NCBI GenBank assembly: GCA_001051155.2
Contig: JYIP02000004.1
Coordinates: 1,365,576 to 1,429,575 of the forward strand
From: Chrysoporthe austroafricana
Taxonomy: Eukaryota > Ascomycota > Sordariomycetes > Diaporthales > Cryphonectriaceae
Length of the DNA stretch: 64,000 bases
Direction of reading: 5' to 3'
In this document: positions 35,965 through 46,835 of the stretch, piece by piece
Numbering within the stretch: the stretch's first letter is position 1
How the letters are laid out: each line of letters opens with the position of its first letter
Notes under the pieces: model-generated
What the model saw: the letters and a program-made list of their open reading frames with translations, nothing else
Databases searched by the model: none
What the model was told of the DNA's origin: nothing
Made by a program: the position numbers and the translations under genes

Positions 35965-37710
35965 TCATCCCCAAAAATCTGAGCCTGAATCGCCCATGGA
36001 CCGCCCCTCCGCCTCCATTCGCATGACTCTGTCCCAGTAAGAAGCGTATTCCTGCATTCTGACCTTGGGTCCTTGTTTCCCAGTTCTACCCTCCCTGAGA
36101 GCTTTCTCTGTCTCTGCAGCGCGCCATCTCGTCTCGCTTAACTGCCGTTTCTTGTACCAATGATCAAGCAGGTTCGGAAGGGGCCTCTGATCTCGGATGT
36201 AGAATTCTATGATAGCCGCATCCCTCATATCTCCTCCGCCGGATTTTGGCTTCTCAGACTGTATCTGAGGTCTCGTCTTGTTAACGAGTTGCCAGGCCCA
36301 CAGATGCAGTTGCTTCCTGAATTTGTTCTCAGCACTGATGCAGGGGCGGATCTCCATAAGGAATTCCATAAAGTCGTTGATCATATCTTTTAAATGATCG
36401 ACAACTTTTTCCTTCTCCGATGGCGTAGTTTCTGGGAACCCCGGATTGTTCTCGACAATGGCGTGGTAGTATCTATATATCATGAAGGCGACTGTGAAAG
36501 CAGGCCCACGAGACTTACCAGCCTTGCAGTGAGCCATGGCTTTGCGTTCCGGGGTATCCAGATGCGTGGCCAGAAATCGACACGCATTAGGGAAGAACTT
36601 AAGGATAGGGGCCGTAGTTGAATCCTCTAGTTCTACTAGGTAGTGATCTACCACTGGCGATATGACCCTGTTGACCACTGAGGGCCCTCTTATGGAAGCA
36701 GGTTTGTGTGGAAGGGATAACAATGATTCCCTGAGCCCGTGCCGTCTATCCTCCTGGCTTGTGATTGGTCTTGTGTCCCACTTCAGCATTCCGTGATTCA
36801 TCCAGCTTGCATCTGGATCGACTGCTTCCTGACCGGCAACCCAGTCATCAGGATGGACTGTGAGGATGGCGAAGTCCTTGTCGTGTGTTCGTTGGAGACT
36901 GTGGTATAAGGACCGGAGACTGACACAATTCGCCATACTTCCAAGACAGAGGCCGTCAATCTTCATGGAGGGAGCCAAATGCGGATATTTCTCGCGAAAG
37001 AAAGCACCGACTTCCGTGATGGGCTCCATCTCTGTTTGGAGTATTCTCAGGAGGCGGCGTTTAATACTGTCAACCAGAAATCTGAGTTTCTGCCCGTCGT
37101 ATGTCTGAAGTCGTTCGAGATCCGCGTAGCTGTCCAGTCTTGTGTAATCCTTGGCTAGAAGCGTTCTGTATATTACGTCGTCAGAGGCCCGTCCATGTCG
37201 AGCCTCTACCCTCCGCTCAGCAACGAGCAATGTTGGAGCTCGACTAGTCTTGGATGCCTCATCACTCAGTGACTTTTGATACATGGCTTCCCTTATGTCC
37301 TTCGGGGCTGGGCTCTTCCGGTATGTCAGAACGTGGGCCAGTTTGGATAAAGCGCCAGTTATTGAGCTGCTTTGTCGGGAAGGTTGGGCGTTGGGAGTCT
37401 TTGTACTTGATGAATCTCGCAACCTTACTAGGGGCCTAGGAGCTCTTGAAGGCAATGGCAAGGCCCTAGGCAATGGACCCAGAGAACTTATTGGTGCTCC
37501 CAAAATACGAGCGCGTAAATTTTCAGCACAGAAAGATGAGTTTACACGATCAGGCGATTCGGAAGCTGAGCAGGTTGACGAAAGCAAAGAGTCGAGAGGT
37601 CGTGCGAATTTAAGTGTCCGTGCGGTTGAGCCGAGATTTGAGGGTCTCTTTCCATGGTCTTTTGTGTTTCGCCATCTTCGGTGGTTAGGGCCTGCCACTT
37701 GGACTGACAT
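35965..37710 (-). CDS. Cys-X5-Arg phosphatase-like protein
   Basis: An intronless 581-residue protein. The phosphatase signature HCKAGKSRG (Cys ~394) fits the HCX5R loop of dual-specificity and tyrosine phosphatases, followed by a helix AFTVAFMIYRYYH as in that fold. A basic, Ser-rich N-terminal ~150 residues and a charged C-terminal tail flank the domain. The stretch VHPDDWVAGQEAVDP could supply the general-acid region, but this is not certain. Later, RPCISAENKFRKQLHLW resembles the distal helix seen in DSPs that use a similar P-loop. The substrate could be phosphoprotein or phospholipid; sequence alone does not decide. Confidence 0.75.
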   Translation of the reverse strand: MSVQVAGPNHRRWRNTKDHGKRPSNLGSTARTLKFARPLDSLLSSTCSASESPDRVNSSFCAENLRARILGAPISSLGPLPRALPLPSRAPRPLVRLRDSSSTKTPNAQPSRQSSSITGALSKLAHVLTYRKSPAPKDIREAMYQKSLSDEASKTSRAPTLLVAERRVEARHGRASDDVIYRTLLAKDYTRLDSYADLERLQTYDGQKLRFLVDSIKRRLLRILQTEMEPITEVGAFFREKYPHLAPSMKIDGLCLGSMANCVSLRSLYHSLQRTHDKDFAILTVHPDDWVAGQEAVDPDASWMNHGMLKWDTRPITSQEDRRHGLRESLLSLPHKPASIRGPSVVNRVISPVVDHYLVELEDSTTAPILKFFPNACRFLATHLDTPERKAMAHCKAGKSRGPAFTVAFMIYRYYHAIVENNPGFPETTPSEKEKVVDHLKDMINDFMEFLMEIRPCISAENKFRKQLHLWAWQLVNKTRPQIQSEKPKSGGGDMRDAAIIEFYIRDQRPLPNLLDHWYKKRQLSETRWRAAETEKALREGRTGKQGPKVRMQEYASYWDRVMRMEAEGRSMGDSGSDFWG

Positions 37711-38458
37711 TTTATCTCAGGCACCAAGCGGTATTATCGTGAATCTTAAAAACAATGGTGATTGTTTGATCAAGACAGTAATAGCGTTGGCAAGCTCAAT
37801 GACTTTGTCAGACACTACACCATGGCAGTGACAGAACAACAAAGCACTATATACGCACAGTTTCCAGATGAAAGCTGCCCCAAGAGCCTCATGACTGTTG
37901 TCGTTCGTAGATGTGCACATGTTCACAGGTCAGGCGGCGGTAGGGCACACGACCGCCCTGGGCATACCATGGGCACGCAACGCCCGTAGGGCGGTTCAGG
38001 TGCAGCTGCGCCCTGCACAGCTTGTCCAATGACCGTATTGTCCATTTCCAGTGACTGCATGTATCTCGCATATGCTCAAAAGCAGGATAGCCAACTAGAT
38101 TTCCGAAGCTGGAAACAGTGGACGTTAGGCCGTTGCCTCGGGCCACCTGTAAGCGCCCTGTTCCGATTGCCTGGTCGTGGCGAGCATTTGGGGCGGTTTG
38201 CACGTGACCAGATTGACACCCCACTGCTTGTTATTTTCTCCTCTGCTACTAAGCTGTGCATTTACTTTATTTTTGGGGGGTATCCCAAATCCTTCTCTAG
38301 GCCGTCCTGACTCCTTGCCTTGATATTCTCTCATAGTGCGTGATGAGGTTTGGAAGAAGCACGAAGTTGATATTGTAGCAATCTAAGAGTAGTTGCCACA
38401 CCCGTCATGCATATCAAGATTCCATCAATGCCGCCAGGTGACGTGTGATGAGAGCCAA
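37711..38458. other. Intergenic region
   Basis: About 750 bp between a 5' end and a 3' end on the minus strand. No gene recognised. Confidence 0.45.
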
Positions 38459-39610
38459 TTAAGACGCACTCCCCTCCTCGGCCTCAATCTGCTCTTTGCT
38501 TAGGGACCACTTGTCCTGCAGCTCCTTATCAAGTGTCTTCTCAATGACATCCTTGGACCACCATTCGCCCCAAGACGTAAGGAAAATCTGATCCGGGTCT
38601 GACGGAAAGTCGTCCCGAGTGAATGCCCGCAGGATGCTTTGAGCACCTGTGAATAGTCAATCAGTACTTATTTATCTAGGGAGACACGTGGGTAGCGAGT
38701 CGCAAGGGCGTAGAGGTGAAGCGTGAAATGCATCGCTCACCTTCAGGAACTGTCTTTGCGTCAGGCATCGACATTGACATGTTCAAGCTGACATGCCGTC
38801 CGAGTCCAGTTCCGGGGATCAGCCCAGGGGACACTGCGACGACATCACACTGCCCGTGAAGCTGACGGCGCCACCAATGGGCTCCAAGGAGTTGCACAAA
38901 CTTGCTCTCAGCGTAGATTCCCATCCCATCCTGCCCTGAGCCGGCAAGAAGATGCTCTTCCAGTACAGCTGGAAGTAATGACTTAGTCTGCATTGCATTC
39001 TAATGAAGAGCCATAGGTGTGACTCACAAGTATCTGCTACACGACGTATAGCCCCTGAGGACACGATGACCACACGAGATTTGGATGCGACGAGTTTTTC
39101 CTGCAGGAGATGCGTTAAATAATGTTGTGCTATATGAGTTGGTCAGCAAATACTGAAAAGAAATCTACAGATGTCAAATCGAGCTGACAGAGATGGTTCA
39201 CCACATAAGCCTCGCACCACCTAGAACCGTGAGGACCAGGTCCATCAGCGCCCTTGTTCATGCCGGCATTCATAAGAAGATAGTTGAGTTTGGTATTTCC
39301 AAGATTCTCCAGTGTCTTCTGAGCAAACAATTTGACGTTGTTCAGGTTAGAAAGCTCCAAGGGCAGCACCGTGAGGCTGTGCTTCGCGTTATCGAACTTC
39401 AAATCGTCGTAGGCTTTCTTGGTCCCTTCAGTGTCCCTCGCTCCTAGGATAAATTTGTAGGGCTCGGTCTGGGTAAGCAACTGCTTGACTAACTCGAACC
39501 CCTTAAAGATCGTTAGCCAGATTTGCACAAAATAGGTGGATGATGAGGAGACCTGCCAGGCCGGAGGAGGCACCGGTAGCCACAACCGTCTTCGCTATGA
39601 CGCTGGCCAT
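38459..39610 (-). CDS. Short-chain dehydrogenase/reductase
   Basis: A 294-residue NAD(P)-dependent oxidoreductase in five exons: 39557-39610, 39189-39501, 39028-39129, 38741-38968 and 38459-38646. The cofactor loop TGASSGLGFELV is split by intron 1. NAG appears as LLMNAGMNKG, the catalytic serine region as VVIVSSGAIRR and the catalytic pair as YAESK. The C terminus (WGEWWSKDVIEKTLD) is like fungal daunorubicin C-13 ketoreductase/protochlorophyllide-reductase-like SDRs. Intron 1 (39502-39556) starts CTG|GCAGGT, so it is a GC-AG intron; that is the only junction that restores the glycine loop in frame. Its substrate is unknown. Confidence 0.85.
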
Positions 39611-41096
39611 TCTGACGAAATTAAGCAAGACTTTCAATTCGTTTCCTTGACCTATACGGGAATACTGAGTCTTGTGAGGCGATGTCGAAGTCTAGAAAAG
39701 CTTCTTATTTGATATCGACAAGGCACCGGTGCACGGTGCAAGGTCGAAAGAAAGCTCTGTACAAATGTGCGAATGATTCCGGAGCTGACAAATGACGTAT
39801 TACAATTAGCGTCGGCGGATACCACGGAGTTAAGCTTCACTTGTATCCATGCACTGGGTACGCATCTAGACCAATGGTGACATTAATACACGCACCGACC
39901 AGGTAGATTCCAAGCTTCTAGGAGAGGACCCGAGATACAATGAGTACAGCTAGTGCAGGAAGCCTCAGAACTCCTCCGGCAGCTTATTCACTCGTATTGT
40001 TGATTCTTCCGGTCTTTAGCTTCTCCAATCGGAAGTCTGTCCTACCAATCCAATTCGAGAAAACATAAAGTCAGCCGTCAAGGGAGGTGACCGCAACTAA
40101 CAAAGAATTAGGCAAGGCTAAGTCTAATATTCGCCAGCTAGCGAGAAGTAGCTTGTTGAGTAAATTAGAACTTAACTCGCAGTGCTGCAAGCCCTGTTCT
40201 TACGCAGGTATGCACGCAATCCAATATTTGAAATGAAGACCTCAAAACGTGTTAGTCAACTCCAGTCATGTGCTTAGTGAGGGCCCCTGTTCGTTGCATT
40301 TGATGCTGCATACATTGTCATCAGTCTGGCCAGACCAAGGCACGGAAACTGCCGTTTATAGGTTGGAACGTCGACTAATGTAGGACAAAAGGCCAGACTA
40401 CCCGGAGCCATCGCCTTGTGTGATTATGCATCAGTCAGGTTTGAGCTGAAGCGCTTCCGACGGATCCGACTATTGTAATGCCGGCATGGTTCACAAAAAT
40501 GGGTTACGAGCGAGTTACGGAATTCCAGAGAGTGTACATGGTACGTTGCAGAGCTTTCCTCTTACTCGTTCTAGAGAGCCAATGATCTTAACAGGAATAG
40601 ACTGGTTATGCACGTTCGGAAGTTTTCTCGTATCCATTTCCTCATCTCCTTTCAACACATGAGACTTGCATCAGATATAATCAATACAAGTCTGCACGTC
40701 GAAACGAAAAATAGGCAAAGACTTCAAAGCGGCCGTGCTAGTTCAGCTAGGAAGCTCATTATCAGTGTTCCAAGGGGGGTTTAGCCATCGACCTATATGG
40801 GAAAGTAGATGAAATACACCATGCAGCCAAGCGGGCTGATTTTGCTTTGTTGCGAATACCTTCAGAATGCCCAGTTGGGCGAAGTGTTGAAGGAGTGGCA
40901 TGATGTGCCAGGATATTGCACACAATATCATGTATCACAACCAACTTTTCATTCATTCATTGTTCTGTGTATAAATATTCGCCTCTATGGTCCGCCGAGG
41001 ATTAAGAATTGATCAACTACCCCTCTTCTCCTAATAATTCGCTATAAATCGACCACTTTGACTTATACAACTCGAACCGTTTATCGCTCAGTAACA
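39611..41096. other. Intergenic region
   Basis: About 1.5 kb between divergent genes. Frames are short and unconvincing. No repeat recognised. Confidence 0.45.
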
Positions 41097-41558
41097 ATGA
41101 ACATTGCGGTTTTCCTAGCCCTGGCCGCTCTTGCAATGGGTACTCTAACACCTTCGGCCGTAGCATTTAGCTCTGTAACCGACACAGCTGCCTTCTATTC
41201 CCTTATCGGAACTGCCACAGCAGCAGCAACGCCAAACTCTGCTCCTGTGATTGGCAACGCTTCGGAAGTCATCACTGTGGATGCTACTAGTGTTGCAGCC
41301 GCAGTCTCGTCGGCGGTCACTGATCTGGCTACTCTCGTTTCCAGCAGCATCGTCGATTCTGGAGCCGGCCAGCAGCATACAACGACGATCAAGGGCAAAA
41401 CGACTACCACGAGAAAGACAACATCCCCCTCGCCTGGGGGCTGTAAGACAACACGGACGACTGTGCAGACTATCACGGCGCCTACAAGCACTCCGGCCAG
41501 TTTTTATGTGTTACAAGGGCAGAGTTCTGTGCTTGGAGGGATCTCAATTCAACGATAA
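41097..41558 (+). CDS. Secreted Ser/Thr-rich small protein
   Basis: A 153-residue intronless protein. A signal peptide (MNIAVFLALAALAMGTLTPS) leads into an Ala/Ser/Thr-rich body with VTDLATLVSSSIVDS and a basic Thr-rich KGKTTTTRKTTSPSPGG stretch that is probably O-glycosylated. The C terminus is mildly hydrophobic (VLQGQSSVLGGISIQR) but too short for a sure GPI signal. No family recognised. It is immediately upstream of an assembly join, so its 3' flank is uncertain. Confidence 0.6.
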   Translation: MNIAVFLALAALAMGTLTPSAVAFSSVTDTAAFYSLIGTATAAATPNSAPVIGNASEVITVDATSVAAAVSSAVTDLATLVSSSIVDSGAGQQHTTTIKGKTTTTRKTTSPSPGGCKTTRTTVQTITAPTSTPASFYVLQGQSSVLGGISIQR

Positions 41559-41601
41559 CTGTTAAGGGTGTTCTAAGGAGTGCTGAAGAACCAGGTCCAT
41601 C

Positions 41602-41748
41602 CTTGATCCGTCGGGCTCTGTCCCGCCGTACTTATAGACCTTGGTTTTCGACGTTTGCCTCAGGCATCTATTGCCCAGCCTCCTTCTTTATGCAGTTGGG
41701 NCTTGATCCGTCGGGCTCTGTCCCGCCGTACTTATAGACCTTGGTTTT
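41602..41748. repeat. 47-bp direct repeat flanking a single N (assembly join)
   Basis: The sequence from CTTGATCCGTCGGGC to CTTGGTTTT at 41602-41648 is repeated exactly at 41702-41748, 100 bases later. The single ambiguous base N is at 41701, just before the second copy. This pattern is expected when two contigs with overlapping ends are joined with a placeholder instead of being merged. Confidence 0.85.
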
Positions 41749-41879
41749 GCTGCAAACGGAGTCCGTAGATAACGGGTCGGAGGAAGAAATACGTCAACCC
41801 GGACTGGCCAGTTCGGATTGCCGCGTATTGAGCGGTACGGAATTATACCTTTTCCTCCAGGTCACCCCAGGGCGTCCGT

Positions 41880-42927
41880 GTAACATTATGTCTCGGTTCC
41901 AACAATCTGCACTCCTGTCAGTTGGACTAATACGAACTCGTATACAAGTATCACTGCCTGCCCAACGGCCATTGAGGTTGGGACGTACTGTAGCTTCATT
42001 AACCCACTGGACCCATGTGCCTCCCAGTTAGCTGGTAAGCTGCTAATCCCAGCCATGTTCACAGTTGAACATTGACCAATCTTGACCTAGGCTCCGCTCC
42101 CAGTCCAGCAGCTGATACAGTCTCCACCTTCCTGGCTGATGAAGCTTAACATCGCTTGCCTCCGGAGCTGTGACACCTTCAGGCTACGTCTCAACATTCA
42201 CTGATCTCACCGCCGCAGTGGTGGGCAATACCTACCTCGGGTACGAGACTCTAAGCAGTTACGACACAGCAGCATGTGCCGCGTTCTGCGACGCGACGGA
42301 TCTGTGTACTGGTTTCAACATCTACATCGAGCGCGGCCCAGGCTGGGACCTAGACCAGTGCTCCTGTTCTAGTCCGGTCGCAACGTACAACTTTAAGTGC
42401 AGCATCTTCGTAGGCGGAGTGTACGCCGCCGCAGCGACCAATGAGGGACAGCACCGGGACGACTTCGAGGTAGTCATCTCAGCCTCGAAGTCATCTCAGC
42501 CTCGAACGGCTACATGATTAGAAATATGACCGATAGCAGCGAGACTGAGGGCGGTGGCATCGATCCGTGTCTTCTATCAGGAAGCAGCTAGCTAAAAAGC
42601 TGCTGGGGCAAAGCACACGTGCATCGGGATACATTCATTAAGGGTGGCTTCTTTCCGGGAGCTTTCGACGTTCACGCCTGCATTGATCTGGCTATAGCTC
42701 AGAGCGAGATCAACCTCTCCGCGGACATCAATGTTATGGCGACATTCCTCAATGCGGCTCTAGTTGTAAGAGATGGTGTGGTGTGGGGAACCTACTGCGG
42801 CTTGTTCACAGAGCAGTACGACAGTGATGACTGCAATTGGTCTCCTGGGTCTTCCGCCGGCCATGATTGGAGCATTCAGGATAGTTGGGGCATTGATATT
42901 GATATTGATGTCTTGCTGAGTTCATGA
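41880..42927 (+). pseudogene. Degraded secreted Cys-rich (PAN/apple-like) protein gene
   Basis: Pieces in several frames match a family of fungal secreted proteins. They are TACPTAIEVGTYCSFINP (ending near 42030 at a likely intron), APSPAADTVSTFLADEA with a stop near 42148, then GYETLSSYDTAACAAFCDAT with CTGFNIYIERGPG. After a 17-base tandem duplication (GTCATCTCAGCCTCGAA, around 42472-42505) the frame returns as ASNGYMIRNMTD. Then comes a stop near 42588, followed by FFPGAFDVHACIDLAIAQ and GTYCGLFTEQY. The stops, indels and duplication suggest a dead copy. The left part lies close to the assembly join, so some damage could be technical. Confidence 0.6.
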
Positions 42928-43425
42928 CGGTGAACGAACACTTTATGCGCCGCTCTGAACAGGATAACTGGTCCAGACCGTTTTGGAGGAGCACGGTACG
43001 ACATCATTCTCCACTAGTGGGAGAAGATGTCAATCGTCACTTAATTGCCAATCACCAAGCATCCAATAGTTAATAATGGATTAATGTTAAATACGTCCAT
43101 CTCTCTATCGGGTTTCTTGTCCGAAGGATTCTTTCCCATGATAGTACTAGCTCTCTGCTGAGGTACAACACAATAAATACTATGTCATTATAGTGATGTC
43201 AGCCTCCTCTAATACAGTCGTGCAGCTATGTGGAGAGTTATTACCATATTTAGCGGCAAGCCATGTAACTGAGCATATGTAAGCATAACTAGATAGTAAG
43301 CCAAATTATAAAAGTGACGGCCTTAGTATTCATCAAGACGTATATGTTCCGATTTGTATGCACTCATTGTTATGGAATGTAAGGGTCTCTTTGAGCAGTG
43401 TATATTTGATACATCACGAACAGGT
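42928..43425. other. Intergenic region
   Basis: About 500 bp of AT-rich sequence. No gene recognised. Confidence 0.45.
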
Positions 43426-44958
43426 TCAAAGTTCGTCCTTCCCACTAGCAGAATTCCGACGTTTTGGGTCGTCTTCGTTCGTAAAAGGTCCCATGGCACG
43501 CTGAGCAAATTGCATTTGCGAGGCACCAACGTCGAATACAGCAACAACATTGCTCAAAAACGCATCTCCCAAAACTCCAACAAATTCCACACCGGGCTGT
43601 ATACCCAGCCCGCACACCAACGTGCCGTCCACGGTGGTATTCAGCCTCGTGACAAGGATTGATTCCGGGGACATATCGAAGACATTTGTACCAATCTGGA
43701 CCCCGAACGACGGCACGATAGTATCGCAGGGTGCGGCAAACATGCTATCGTTGCCGATATTGACTGGCTGAGGCATATCATCAAACGCGTAGTAGAAGGG
43801 TATAACAAGTGACGGTGGGAGTAAACTTGTTGACCAGCCACTGTCCACGACCGCGGGAAAGCCTCGGGTGGCCAGTACGTCGTCCTCTCCCAAGAACTCA
43901 GAGAAGGGCTCGCCGTTGATGATGTAGTCGTCTGCGATGATTGTGTAGAAGGTAAAGTCTGTTGTTGCTCGGGTCTCATTGAAATAATCCATCTGCAAAC
44001 CTGTCAGAATATCCGTCTTTCAGATGTGCTGTATTCAGAGGAGAGGAATTACCACCAATATTGGAGTCGAGGCGAAGTCCCCTGACGTAGGGACGTGCAC
44101 AACTTCACCGATGCCCAGAAGCCCTCCCCCGTCAATGTCTATAGCCATACTGAAGATTGGGTGTGTCAGGTTGTTCTTGACAGCACTGAAGAACCACGTG
44201 TCATGCTCAGAGAATGGATCGGTATTATCCATAGCAGGCTTGGGTACTTGACCCTTCCTCGCCGGGACCATAGCTGGGTATGCCAGTCCCAGGAGGCCAG
44301 CGAAGTCGCCTGTTGAGACTTCAAAATGCCCCTCCGAGGGCAACGCAATCTGCTGATTGGGAACGGTAATACCACCCAAAGATACAGACTCCAGTCCATA
44401 TGGACCGTAGAGGAATTGTCCATTCCCGTACATAATGGAGAAATACTCGTCAGGTACGACACCGCCAGAGAAAGTCCCCCCGTAGAAGGTGGCAAAGCCA
44501 CAGGCAGCTTGATCAATCTCCTTTCCCTGATTATCGAGACATCTGAAGCTGCTAGGTGTAACCCAAAGATCGGATGAACCAGTATCGACGAGAAGCGGAA
44601 CGGTTTGCGTGCCCACAGTGACGTATGCGATGTAAGACGTGCCGACTAGGTCGACGACACCGGGGCTACCACGCCTCCCCTCGTCAACGTTGCCGCCCGC
44701 AATGAAGTCTCTCAAAGCTTCTTTTCCTATCGAATTGCTGGAACTGCGTGTAATTGGAATGCTTCCAGAAGAAGGCGCGACTTGTGGCTTTAGGCCCGGT
44801 CCTGATTCAAAGTCCCCTTCTTCCGGCCCAGATTGAACATATTTTGCGTGACTGGAGTATCGAGAGGATGCCAAAAAGCCACATAGAATCCAATGGTATA
44901 ATAGCAATTTAGAAATCCTCAACATTGCCATCGTGTAGTTTCGAATCATAAACGACAC
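43426..44958 (-). CDS. Pepsin-like aspartic protease with C-terminal KDEL
   Basis: A 490-residue A1-family protease in two exons (44053-44958 and 43426-43992; intron 43993-44052). A hydrophobic N-terminal signal (KLLLYHWILCGFLAS) precedes a propeptide. The first catalytic Asp is in VPLLVDTGSSDLW (~125), the flap tyrosine in SIMYGNGQF, and the second Asp in FPAVVDSGWSTSLLPP, with Ser in place of the usual Thr. The last four residues are KDEL, read directly from AAG GAC GAA CTT TGA at 43426-43440, and would act as an ER-retrieval signal. The start could be 44958, 44931 or 44925, all upstream of the signal peptide. The protease would normally be secreted or vacuolar. Confidence 0.88.
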
Positions 44959-46835
44959 TATAGAACCGGAACGGAAAGGAAAATAGGATTTCCACGCGGT
45001 GCATTTATAATGGAGAATTGGACATGTCCTTATTATGCTAGCATCTAACCATGAACTACAACAAAGACTTTCTAGTTCCGAGCTTGTTGAACTTCTGTGG
45101 TGGAAATACGCGTTCGGCTAGACTGCATTGTTCTTGTATTGTTTATGGAATATTATACTCGGCAGCCAAAAGTACATTACGTCCACTAGGTAACTCCGAA
45201 GCGGTCCACACAAGGAAGTCCTGCTTATTCTTGAACTTCGAATGCAAATTTTTACAAATAGGTGCTGGATTTCATTCATTATTGAAATTTGGGTTCACTA
45301 TACGTGCCATAATATAGCTGGCTCTGAAGTGCACTTTCCTCCTTGAGAGGCCCTCGTTTATCCAGGCAAGTCCAGACGCTGGAGGATCGCGTGCCAGCCG
45401 GCACGACTAGATATTAATCTCAGTGATATCCAACGAGAATCCTTCGGCGCAAATTCTTCGAGACTTGTTGACCTGGTCAGGTGTCTGTGCTGCCATTGAG
45501 TACGCAAGCCATGATGCAATCCAGGCCTTGGTGGATATGGGCCACAGCCACGGCCGGATCATCATGGGCACAGTCGAAAGTCGACTTACTGTTTCTATAT
45601 CAGGACAGGTAGAGCAAAAAATTGTTGTGTGAATAGCCTAAATTTGGTGAACCCCAGTGCTTCCCTGCAGCGTTGCGATCTGGTAAAGGGCCGGGTAGTG
45701 AGTACCCGCGGTGTATCAGAGGCACTCGACTTACTGATCCGCGATCCACGTTGTTTGCAGGCCGTGTAGTTCGGGTAATTAGAGTAATATCTCCAGACCA
45801 GCGTGTGAAAATCATAGAGTTCACTCAGAACTTTCCCAGATGTTGTTGGGCTTGTCATGCACTGTACAGAACCTCATAGCATATCAGCGCTCTGAAGAGA
45901 GACCGCAGCTGAAGATTCCCTAATATCTATCGGACGAGCATAAGACTGACTGAGGATGGATAGCTGAATTCTTAGACCGAGAAATGATAATGTATTTGTA
46001 CAGCATCAGACACGCAGCGGTGTGAAGGCTTTTACTCATCAGGCAGAGTCTGGCTGATACTTGGCAGCCGGCGAGGTTCTCTTCTGTGTGAAGATGTGGA
46101 GCTCATTTATCTGTTACTGAAAGGCCAGTTCTTATAGGACTGAGGCAGTGGCAGATTGGCTTCGTGATCTCGGGCGAGAGATGTGCCAAGGTTGGTGAAA
46201 CTGTCGATTCAACGGAGCCCAGAGCTTCCGGCCCTTCATCCTATGCGACGAGCCGTGAATGCTGAATGAGTCGATCATGAACAAAGTTCTAAACCCATGA
46301 TTGACATGTCGAAGAGCTTGAATAGCGGCAATCTGGCGGAGTGCCTGCATCGAGGCTGCGCCCCAGTGGCCACTGCCAGCTGCCTGTCATGGCCACTCTG
46401 GCAAGTCTTAGGCCCTCTACCTTCGGCACTGTATTATATCTTGAATATACGTGCTTTGCTCATGTTGATAATCAGATCTCCCCTACGGGGCTTGGTGCGG
46501 CTGGGACCAACTCTGGTGCAAGCGCAATAATACCCTGGCGCGATAAAGCCACCACCTCGGCTAGGTCGATGTCAAGCAGCGCTGTATACGCGACAGCACT
46601 CCGCGCAATGAGCATCCGAATCAACTCTGTAAGTGGGCGACCGGACCGAAGCTGGTCATGCTGGAGGGCGAAGAGATGTAAGCTTCAAAGAGCGACCTAA
46701 TCTGCCGTATTCATCTAAGCAATTCCAGGTATCAGCCCTCTGTTGAAAAGCCGCACCCTCTTGTCGGCCTGCGTACGGACAATGAAGTCACTTCTTTCTC
46801 TCTCGACTGTCTATAAGACAGACGCTTCTTTGCAA
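44959..46835. other. Intergenic region
   Basis: About 1.9 kb with no convincing gene. Short frames on both strands have no recognisable content. Confidence 0.45.
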
